A DNA stretch of 64,000 nucleotides from Chelonoidis abingdonii (Eukaryota; Chordata; Testudines; Testudinidae): assembly GCF_003597395.2 (NCBI RefSeq), contig NC_133774.1:39202986-39266985 (forward strand). Reading direction: 5' to 3'. Positions 55,460-64,000 of this stretch are shown in pieces (positions within the stretch are counted from its first letter, which is position 1; the number at the start of each line of letters is the position of its first letter). The notes under the pieces are model-generated. The model did not search any database, was not told the origin of the DNA, and saw nothing but the letters and a program-made list of their open reading frames with translations. The translations under genes were made by a program, and so were the position numbers.

Positions 55460-56865
55460 AGAACGACTCCTACTGTAGGCTAAAGCATACTATATGTACA
55501 CTGTCTGTAAAACCTTTTGGAAACCCCTCAAGATTAAAATTGGTATGTAATTAGTAAATTAATTAGTTTGTACTGTACTTTAATATTTAGTACTTTTCAC
55601 ATTCAAAGAAATATAAGTAAAAATCCTGATTTCATCTTTATATTTGACATAGTACATTGAATGCTGTATTATACTACTATTCCAAAAATATCCTTTAAAG
55701 GGAGAAAATATGTAATAAGAACCTTTCCAGTAAAAGACATGAAAAACAAAGAAAGGATGATCAGAGGAAATCTCCATTCTGTCTACGCTATCCTTCATTG
55801 CTTTCTGAAATTCCTAGGAACGACAGCATGCTCCCTGCTTGCTAGTCTTTAGAATTAAAAGCTTCTTCTCTGCCTTTCACATTTCTGATGCAAGTCACGT
55901 ACACACTGAGGTAAAGCACTGAGAGAAGCAGCAGCAAGTCTGAAATTTCTGAGATAGGAGTACCCTCTATAGGGAACAAAACTGCAGTGCAATGCCTTTC
56001 ACCTGAACCATAAAATTCTCCTTCTGCTTAATTTTATTTACTGAACACCGTTAGTCAGATCCTATTTAGATAACAAACAACAGACACTGAAAAAGGGCAA
56101 TAAAATATGCTGTAATATTCCTACATCCTACAATTTAGCACTGATCAAATAATAAGCATTCCTGTACAACCTCCCGTTTGACATGTTATGGTATACAATG
56201 AAGACAAACACACAACTAGGACAAAGGGATTGAATATCTGCTTAATTTCTTTTCTCCTAAATAAAATGAAAATGTTTTGATTATAAAACATGAATATAAA
56301 AAGATCTTCTCTTAGCTGCAGTATACAAATGTCTTCCCACATTTCTATTTAGTCCTCTACACTAAAAATGTAAAGTAATCTAGAAAAAAAATATACAGTG
56401 ACTTATTTTGTAAGGAAATCAAAACAAAATTAAGAGAGGCAATTAAAAAGGGGAAAGAGCTGAATTCCAATTTCTGACATTCCACAAATTTGCAGACAAC
56501 AAAATATTAAAAAAAAGAAAATCAAAAACACCCCCTAACCTTCTTCACAAATAGTTTGCACCTTGTTTTGTAAAGATAGTGGTTTAAATCCTTGGTTAAC
56601 CAAATTTCTCAGGTACATAAGATTTACACAATGTAATTGCTTTACTATTCAATGAAAAACTGTTGTTCCCAGATACCATTTTTCCAGTTGAGTTAGTGTG
56701 TGATTATTATATTCTGAAAATGGCACAGCACTTGTTCCTGCTCCCATTGTCTTTAATGGGCTAGCTAGAAAGAACAGAAGTTAGCCAGAGTGTATGTTGA
56801 GTAAGCAACACCAACATTCTTCTGATGGTTGCATCAGCTTCAACAAAATTTGACAGTGGTACATT
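55460..56865. other. AT-rich stretch, nothing recognised
   Basis: No gene or clear repeat between the Penelope pair and the next hAT-like element. Confidence 0.4.
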
Positions 56866-56867
56866 TA

Positions 56868-57560
56868 TGGTTGCCAGGTGTTCGGTTTTTGACCGGAATG
56901 CCCAGTCGAAAACGGACCCTGGTGGCTCCGGTCAGCATTGCTGACCGGCCGTTAAAAGTTCAGTCGGTGGTGCTGCAGGCTAAGGTAGGCTAGTCCCCTA
57001 CCTCTCCTGGCACTGCCCTGCGCCCTGGAAATGGCCAGCAGGCCCAGCACCTACGCACGGGGTCCCGGGGGCTCCACGCACTGCCCCCACCCCAAGCACC
57101 AGCTCTGCACTCCCGTTGGCTGTGAACCGTGGCCAGTGGAAGCTGAGGGGTGGTATCTGCTGGCAAGTGCAGCACATGGAGCCTCCTTCCCCCCAGCCTA
57201 GGAGCCGGACCTGCTGGCGTGGTGCTCGGACAGGCAGAGAGCCTGCCTTAGCCCCGCTGCGCCACTGACTGGAAAATGCCCGCAGTAAGCCCAAGCCACA
57301 ACCTTGAGCCCCCAGCCTGGAGCCTCCCTCCCACACCCTGAACCCCTTATTTCTGGCCCCACCCCAGAGCCTGCACCCCCATTTAGAACCCTCTCCCCCT
57401 CCTACACCCCAACCCCCTGCCCCAGCCTCGTGAAAGTGAGTGAAGGTGGGAAAGAGCGAGCCACTGAGGGAGGAGGAATGTAATGAGTGGGGGGCAGGGC
57501 CATGGGGAAGGGGCAGAGCTAGGGTATTCGGTTTTGTGGGATTAGAAAGTTGGCTAAATT
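56868..57560 (-). mobile_element. hAT-like element of the 32927 family, opposite orientation
   Basis: The left edge 'ggttgccaggtgttcggttt' is the reverse complement of the right end of the copy at 32927-33920. The right edge 'attagaaagttggc' matches that copy's left end in reverse. Interior blocks ('gagagcctgccttagccccg' at 57238, 'ccctggtggctccggtcagc' at 56918) are shared too. Shorter than the 994-bp copy, with no clear target duplication. Frames of 61-112 codons here are artefacts. Confidence 0.75.
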
Positions 57561-57779
57561 AGGTACAGTGCTATCTGAGTCTTTAGACAGACAGATGCAA
57601 ACAAAAGATCTTAACCAGGCATAAGCTACCCCAATCAACTCAGTGAGACATGTGGTGTCCTAAAGGAGGCCCTTGGGGGCTGCACAGAGATTCTTGTTAA
57701 AATTCCATTGCCAAATCAAACAGAAGGCTAGGATGATTTTCTGCTTCTGATAAACCCATCCCCCACTCTAGATATTGCT

Positions 57780-58060
57780 AAAGCTGTCAACATTGTCATC
57801 ATGAGAGAGTGCACGAGGCCCTTCAAGGCCCCTTGCTGGAGGCCTTCAGGTTCTACCACAACCTGCTTTAGGAAGGAGCAGCAGCGATGGGTCCTTGAGG
57901 CCTGCCTAGAGAGGCTGCATAGCCAATCAGAATCCAGTAGGCTCAAATAAAAGGAGCTGCAAGGTTTAATCTTGTTGTTATAGGTCAGGCGTGGCCATCA
58001 GTTTACATTCAGAATAAATGTAAATAAAGTATTGTAAGCCAGGTGTCTGAAACACTATCA
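57780..58060 (+). promoter_or_regulatory. LTR-like or promoter-like segment (tentative)
   Basis: A CCAAT box in 'agccaatcag' (57920-57929) is followed 25 bp later by a TATA-like 'caaataaaagg' (57947-57957), and about 70 bp further by 'aaataaagtattg' (58022-58034), a possible polyadenylation signal. This order suits a compact solo LTR, but I found no clean ends or target duplication. A short (gaca)n repeat follows at 58187-58201. Confidence 0.3.
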
Positions 58061-58442
58061 GTAACATTAAAAAAACACGCAAGTGGAAAAGGTAAATCAA
58101 AGCTGAATCATGTGGCCCTAGAGATTTCAAGCACAAGAGCTGGGCTTTGATCAGTGGAACTGTTTTAGGGGGAAGAAGGGGAGCGACAGACAGACAGACA
58201 CTGAAGCAGCACTATAGGACAACCTGAAGCAGTGAGAGGACGCTAAGCAGACAGTAACAGGGGGCTGGTAATGTGGTCCTCAGAGAAAGCTATGAAAGAA
58301 AGGTTTTTGAGTACAGAGCGCTTGCTGGAAAGACAGGTTCTGAACAGCGAACACAGAAATTGTCTCCTGCTCTTTGTTTTTTTTTGTGTGTTCAGGGAAA
58401 TTAGACTTACTACATTCATTGTAAATAAATAAAACTGCAAAT

Positions 58443-61030
58443 TACCTATTACATAAGAATGCCATCCTGGGTCAGACCAAAAGTCCATCGAGCCCAGTAT
58501 CCTGTCCTCTGACAGTGGCCAATGGCAAGTGCCCCAAAGGGAACGAACAGACAGGTTATCATCAAGTGATCCATGCCCTGTCACCCAATCCCAGCTTCTG
58601 GCAAAACAGAGGCTAGGGACACCATTCCTGCCCATCCTGGATAATAGCCATTGATGGACCTATCCTCCATGAATGTATCTAGCTCCCTTTTGAACCCCAT
58701 TATAGTATTGGCCTTCACAACACCCTCTGGTATCTGCGTAAGGAGTTCCGTAGGTTGACAATGCGTTGCGTGAAAAAATACTTTCTTGTGTTTTGTTTTA
58801 AACCTGCTACGTATTAATTTCATTCGGTGGCCCTTGTTCTGTTGTATTTTGAGAAGCAGTAAATAACACTCCTTAATTACTTTCTCTATACCACTCATGA
58901 TTTTATAGACTCTATTCATATCCCTCTTAGTCGCCTCTTTTCCAAGCTGAAAAATCCCAGTCTTATTAATCTTTCCTCATACGGAAGCCGTTCTATACCC
59001 CTAATAATTTTGTTGCCCCTTTTCTGAACCTTTCCAATTCTAATAATCTTTTTTGAGAGGGCGACCACATCTGCAAGCAGTATTCAAGGTGTGGCATATC
59101 ATGGATTTATATAGAGGCCATATGATATTTTCTGTCTTATATCTATCGCTTTCTTGATGGTTCCCAACATCCTGTTCGCCTTTTTGACTGCCACTGCACA
59201 TTGGGGATGATTTCAGAGAACTATTCACAATGACTCCAAGATCTCTTTTTTGAGTGGTAATAGCTAACTTTATGTATATGTATAGGTGACGGCATGTAGT
59301 GGATGTGATAGTTTGGATTATGTTTTCCAACATTACATTACTTTGCATTTTATCAACATTAAATTCATCTGCCATTTTGTTGCCCAGTCACCCAGTTTTT
59401 GTGAGATCCTTTTGTAGGTCTTCCCAGTCTGCCTGGGACTTAACTATCTTGAGTAGTTTTGTATCATCCACAAATTTGCCACTTCACTGTTTATCCTTTT
59501 TCCAGATCGTTTATGAATATGTAAATAGGACGGACGCCCAGTACAGATCCTGCTGGGACACCACTATTTACGTCTCTCCATTTCTGAAAACTGACCATTT
59601 ATTCCTACCTTTGTTTCCTATTTTTTAGCCAGTTACCAATCCATGAGATAAGCTTCCCTTCTTATCCCACGACTCTTATTTTGCTTAAGAGCCTTTTGGT
59701 GAGAGAACCTTGTCAAAGGCTTCTGAAAATACACTATATCCACTGGATCTCCTTTGTCCTCATGCTTGTTGACCCCCTCAAAGAATTCTAGTAGATTGGT
59801 GAGGCATGATTTCCCTTTGCAAAAAACACGTTGACTATTTCCCAACAAATTTTTTTCATTTATGTTCAATTTTGTTCTTTATGATTATTTCAACCAATTT
59901 GCCCAGTACTGAAGTGAGGCTTACTGGACTGTAGTTGCCAGGGTCACCTCTGGAGCCCTGTTTAAAAATTGGCGTCACATTAGCTGTCCTCCAATCATTT
60001 GGTACAAAAGCTGATTTAAATGATAGATTACAGATGACAGGTAGTAGTCCTGCAATTTCACATTTGAGTTCAGTCAGAACGCTTGGGTGAATACCCTCAG
60101 GTCCTGGAGACTTATTAATGTTTAGTTTATCAATTTATTCCAAAACCTCCTCTAATGATACCTCAATTTGGGACAGTTCCCCAGATCTGTCACCCAAAAA
60201 GAATGGTTCTGGTTTTAGAATCTCCCTCACATCTTCAACAGCAAAGACTGATGCAAAGAATTCATTTAGTCTCCGCAATGGCCTGATCTTTGAGTGCTCC
60301 TTTAGCATCTCAATCATCCAGTGGCCTGGTTGTTTAGCAGGCTTTCTGCTTCTGATCTATTTTAAAAAAAAAATTACTATTACTTTTGGAGTCTTTGGCT
60401 AGCTGTTCTTCACATTCTTTTTTGGTCTTTCTAATTATACTTTTACACTTCATTTGCCAGAGTTTATTTTCTTTTCTAATTTTCCTCATTAGGATTTATC
60501 TTCCACTTTTTAGAGCATGCGTTTTTGCCTCTCACTGCTTCTTTTACTTTGTTGTTTAACCATGGTGGCTCTTTTTTGGTTCTGTTACTATGTTTTTTAA
60601 ATTGGGGTACACATTTAAGTTGAGTCTCTATTATGGTGTCTTTAAAAAGTTTCCACGCAGCTTGAAGGGATTTTTATTTTGGTACTGTACCTTTTAATTT
60701 CTGTTTCACTAACCAATTCGTTTTTGTGTAGTTCCCCTTTCTGAAATTAAATGCTACAGTGGTGGGCCGCTGTGGAGTTTTCCCCACCACAGGGATGTTA
60801 AATTTAATTATATTATGGTCACTATTACCAAACAGTCCAGCTATATTCATCTCTTGGACCTGATCCTGTGCTCCACTTAGGACTAAATCAAGAATTGCCT
60901 CTCCTCTTGTGGGTTCCAGGACTAGCTGCTCCAAGAAGCAGTCATTTAAGGTGTCAAGAAACTTTATCTTAGCATCTCTGCCTGAGGTGATATGTACCTA
61001 GTCAATATGGGGATAGCTGAAATCCCCCAT
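58443..61030 (-). mobile_element. CR1 LINE, 2.6 kb (minus strand), endonuclease end to 3' tail
   Basis: The reversed 3' end begins at 58443 ('ataagaatgccatcctgggt', 'cagtggccaatggcaagtgc'). Moving right, the minus strand goes back through RT: MADEFNVDKMQ (about 59375), KDLGVIVNSSL (59040-59375), and HKALKQNKSRG near the KQYGFR region (59633-59869). It reaches the endonuclease end LGNSDHNIIKFNI-type text (GNSDHNIIKFNIPVVGK at 60674-60934). That last block holds the S-D-H of the APE-like endonuclease. Frames are broken throughout. It is the most complete CR1 in the window but lacks ORF1 and most of the endonuclease. Confidence 0.85.
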
Positions 61031-61034
61031 TTTT

Positions 61035-61700
61035 AATATTGAGTTTTTTATTTAATAGTTATCTGCAACTGAAACCCAACTCCCCTTGCTGCAGAATCCC
61101 ATTGTCCCTGCACCCAGTACCCCCATAATGAGCTCCTATGCATCCAGATCCCCCACACCCGGACCTTCTCACTGAGCCAACCACACTCAGATTGCCCCAC
61201 AGAGAACCCTCTCTCCCCACACCAAGCCCCTCCAGACCTGGATCCTGCTGGGCTGAACCGGCCCACTCCTGGTGTGCCTGGCACTGGACTACTAACCCTG
61301 GTCAACTACTTCCCTGCTACTTCTGAGGGAATTGTACACCAAAAGAATAAAAATGCTCTGCACAGTATTTTACAATTCTGCAAAATTCTTCACATTTTAT
61401 TTGTCAATAAATAAATGTGGAGGCTCCAGCATGGCAGTGAGGAGCACAGGCCACTGGCTACACAGAGGTGGGAAATCACCCTGCAAGCCCTCTTCAGCTC
61501 CCACCCCTGGTGAGATGGATCGGTCAGGCAGGTCCAGCCCTTGCACTGTGTCAGGGTCGGTGCAGCCTCACCATCTAGTCCATGTCCCAGAGTGAGGATG
61601 GGAGGGCTGCAGGGTGATCTCCCACCTCTGTGCAGCTAGTGGCCTTTACTCCACCCTACAATGCTGGAGCCTCCACTGAGAGCTGAAATCACTGAGAGCT
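61035..61700. other. Unclassified old repeat, no gene
   Basis: Phrases such as 'attttacaattctgcaaaat' and 'aataaatgtggaggctccag' (61365-61430) belong, from memory, to a dispersed turtle repeat. The 85-87-codon frames on both strands have no domain. Confidence 0.4.
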
Positions 61701-62173
61701 GCGTCAAATGAACCTCAAGACATCCCAGAGGTTGTGGTGGAGAGAGCGGCCATCAGCAGAGCAGCTGATGGAGTGACAAGTGGCCAGCCGATATAGCATG
61801 GCATAGTGAGTGGCTGATGGTGGAGCAAGTTGCTTTTCCACTCACCCCTCAGGTGGGAGGCGAACTCACGCAAATGCTCCTCTGATCTTTACTGACCAAG
61901 GACAAAAACTGAGCAGGCTGCAGTGGAGGGACAGGAGAGGGGCACATTAAAGGAACTTTTGTTTGTTGGACTTTCTCACTGCAAGGTAAGAACCTGAGGA
62001 AAAGGACACTGCCCAGCACACTCTGGAGTGGGTGTTTTGCCCATAGACTAATGCTTATAGTGGCTTCCCAAATTAATGCTCGGTTTCTTTCCCATTTTTA
62101 TTAAAAGTTTATTTTCTACACACAGACTCAGTGCTTGCGAGAAGGGAAGTATTGCCTCTTAGAGATGCCTAGA
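61700..62173 (-). mobile_element. Probable Harbinger 3' region (minus strand), left of the LTR
   Basis: On the minus strand this ends in 'agaaaataaacttttaataa', with two overlapping polyadenylation signals (about 62100-62125), preceded by 'gcaagcactgagtctgtgtg'. That resembles 3' UTR text of turtle Harbinger elements. It carries no transposase sequence, so the link rests on position next to the fragment at 63130 and on memory of the family. Confidence 0.4.
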
Positions 62174-63038
62174 TGTCATAAACAGATAGCTAAGGGTTAA
62201 TGTTTCTTTTACCTGTAAAGGGTTAACAAAGGGAACCAAACACCTGACCAGAGGACCAATCAGTAAACCGGATTTTTCAAAGTGAGGGAGGGAACTTCTG
62301 GGTGTGTTTTGTCTTTGTTCTGTCTTTTTTTCTCTCGGCTATGAGGGAAGAGCTTTTTTTTTTCTATCTCCAAGCTTCTTTCTACCCTTCTGTTCCAAGT
62401 TGTGAGTACAAAAGAAAAGCAATAGGTTTATATTGTATTTTGTATTTACATGTGTGGAGTTGCTGGAATGTTTAAATTGGATATCTTTTTGAATAAGGCT
62501 GATTATTCATATTTTCTTTTAAGCAATAGCCCTGTGTTATGTCATCTTGATGCAGTGATCATGTCATGTGTTTTTTCTTTCTTTTTTATATAAAGCTTTT
62601 TTTTAAAACTTGTTGGATTTTCTTTTCCTAGTTAAGGCAAGGGGATAGGAATCTCTGTGCCAGGAGTACTGTCTCTCTCAGGGAAAGACTGGGAGGGGGG
62701 AGAAGAAGGAGGGGGGAAGGTAAATCGTCCTCTCTGTTTTGTGTTTCAAGGATTGAAGCAGGGAAATCTCCTAGTATCCCCAGGGCGGGAAAATCTGGGA
62801 GGAAGTAAAGAGCAGGAAGGGAAGTGGGTTATTTCCCTTGGTTGGAGGCTCAGGGCATCTGAGTCTTGGGGGTCCCCCCAGGGAAAGGTTTGGGGAGACC
62901 AGAGAGTTTATCAGGTACTCAGAATCCTGATTGGTGGCAGCAAGATAAGATCCAAGCTGGTAATTAAGCTTGGAAGTTCATGCTAAGCACCCAGATTTTG
63001 GACGCTAAGGTCCAGATTTGGGACAGAGGCTTATTACA
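62174..63038 (+). mobile_element. Solo LTR, same family as 52036-52813
   Basis: It starts with TGTCATAAAC and shares with the other copy 'cacctgaccagaggaccaat', 'gtggcagc(a/g)aga', 'ccaagctggta' and 'ggacgctaaggtccaga'. It ends with CTTATTACA. A perfect 5-bp target duplication, 'ctaga', lies at 62169-62173 and 63039-63043. The CCAAT box is near 62256. The stretch after it (63044-63160) could still be LTR-element sequence, in which case the right boundary would move. Confidence 0.7.
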
Positions 63039-63097
63039 CTAGAGGTGGTGTGTAATTTTCCCAGGTTACTGGATGGGGGCTGTTCTGTGTTGTAGTG

Positions 63098-63403
63098 TTA
63101 AAAAGGAATCCCTAGATATTGAACTTGGCCCTTGTCACTGTTAACTCTACTTGGCAGAAGGGTTATTGGGATATGCATGCCATCTATTACCCCACCGCAG
63201 TTCAGGAAGCCTACTGCTGCAAAACCATCCACTATGTACTGCACATTGCCCAGAGTCACAGTCCTGCATCGTAGGAGACAATTAAAGGCCCTAAATGAGA
63301 ATGGCCCCTCTGGTGGATTTCCCAACTCCGAATTGATTCCCAACTGACCAGTAGCAATCTGGCAGTGCAAGTTTCCACAGTGCAATTGCCACTCGTTTCT
63401 CAA
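63098..63403 (-). pseudogene. PIF/Harbinger transposase fragment
   Basis: The 101-codon frame contains TVTLGNVQYIVDGFAAVGF and then NCGGVIDGMHIPI (residues 48-80). GxIDGxHIPI is the signature around the first catalytic Asp (residue 74) of the Harbinger DDE nuclease. Upstream, in another frame, is text like VEKRVAIALWKLALPDCYWSV with NQFGVGKST (about 63330-63420), the usual helix-turn-helix-like region before the nuclease. Protein similarity stops after HIPI (near 63160), where LTR-like or unknown sequence begins, so the second Asp and the Glu are absent. Harbinger transposase normally works with a Myb/SANT partner protein, which is not readable here. Confidence 0.75.
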
Positions 63404-64000
63404 CTCAGTGTGATCTCATTTTGATGACCCTGCGCTCAAGGCTGGGGCAAGTTTGACATATCCAGGAACGTGGCCTTGTGCAACTAAAAGTTCTGCAGCT
63501 ACTGCTCATCATCCCAAACTTGCACGTCAGTGTGATCCCACCAGTCAGTGCTTGTTTTTCAGGCCCAGAACCAGCACTCCACCATCTCCAGCTGCTCCAT
63601 GTATGCCCCCAACAACCCTGAATTGTTTCTTTCTAGGTCTCACAGTATTCTAGCCTCCAGGGAATTGTCTTAATTCCAGCAGGTTCTCTTGTGGCTCTAC
63701 AAATACAGCAGGATCAGGCACCCTGTGCTAGCAATGCTCATGACAATAATGCAGAGCTATTCAGGCTCCACGGGTCTGTCAGAGATGGTAGGCAGTGACA
63801 AGGGACACGTGAGTTTGTGGAGACTTTGAAAAGAGTGCAAAATACTATGGGATGCCGATGAAATTATGGTATGGAGAGTACTGCATTATCCAGTCACCCT
63901 AAATGACTCATTTCAGCCCCATGAGGCATTGCAAAAAATTCCCAAAACACCCAGCGCTATATAGTGGCGACTTACACAGTGGGATATCTACCCATGGTGC
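63404..64000 (-). mobile_element. Harbinger element, 5' part, decayed
   Basis: Upstream minus-strand sequence contains phrases like 'ggtagatatcccactgtgta' at the window edge and the region before the transposase fragment. Frames are short. The 66-codon plus-strand frame at 63453-63653 is antisense. The element runs off the window end, so its terminal repeat cannot be checked. Confidence 0.45.

Overview
The window looks like non-coding nuclear DNA from a turtle, or a close archosaur-grade reptile. The evidence is the mixture of repeats. There are several CR1 LINE copies and a tRNA-derived SINE with the head sequence and LINE-like tail typical of turtle genomes. There are GIY-YIG Penelope-like retroelements, DIRS-type tyrosine-recombinase retrotransposons, a PIF/Harbinger transposase remnant, and many hAT-like MITEs whose ends read roughly 'cagggc..tgtctacact'. 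I found no intact host gene and no convincing host exon, so nearly every long reading frame here belongs to a mobile element or a pseudogene. I recognised the repeat families from memory of their sequence and ran no search.

Layout. 1-10.65 kb holds CR1 fragments on both strands, hAT-like MITEs and a 661-bp palindromic element. 10.65-14 kb holds a decayed copy (+ strand) of a protein family I know only as an uncharacterised, repeat-like, multi-copy gene family; it is split by a 385-bp hAT MITE with a perfect 8-bp target duplication. 14-22.8 kb holds Penelope fragments, the SINE, a large hAT-like MITE inside an older one, and a Penelope 3' part with a readable GIY-YIG domain. 22.8-25.7 kb is a minus-strand DIRS remnant (gag plus part of RT). 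25.7-38.1 kb is mostly AT-rich and unannotated, with Penelope pieces, a possible solo LTR and a 994-bp hAT-like element with a perfect target duplication.

38.1-42.9 kb is a GC-rich minus-strand DIRS element. It has inverted terminal repeats, an internal complementary region, a gag with a zinc-binding-like N-terminus and a broken RT; most of the RNase H and recombinase region is missing or unreadable. 44-50 kb has a MITE, a degraded CCHC/coiled-coil pseudogene (minus) and a 2-kb hAT-like element carrying a Myb/SANT-like domain fragment. 50.7-53.2 kb is a three-level nest: CR1, then a hAT MITE, then a solo LTR, with target duplications at both insertion steps. 54.9-61 kb holds an inverted Penelope pair, a second copy of the 994-bp family, and a 2.6-kb CR1. 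61.7-64 kb is a Harbinger remnant (minus) split by a second copy of the same LTR family.

These elements do not form a pathway. The window records successive insertions, and the nesting gives relative ages. No previously undescribed system is convincingly present. The best leads are the 10.65-14 kb pseudogene family, the DIRS end structure, the hammerhead-like motif in the Penelope copies, and the Myb/SANT fragment inside hAT-like ends.
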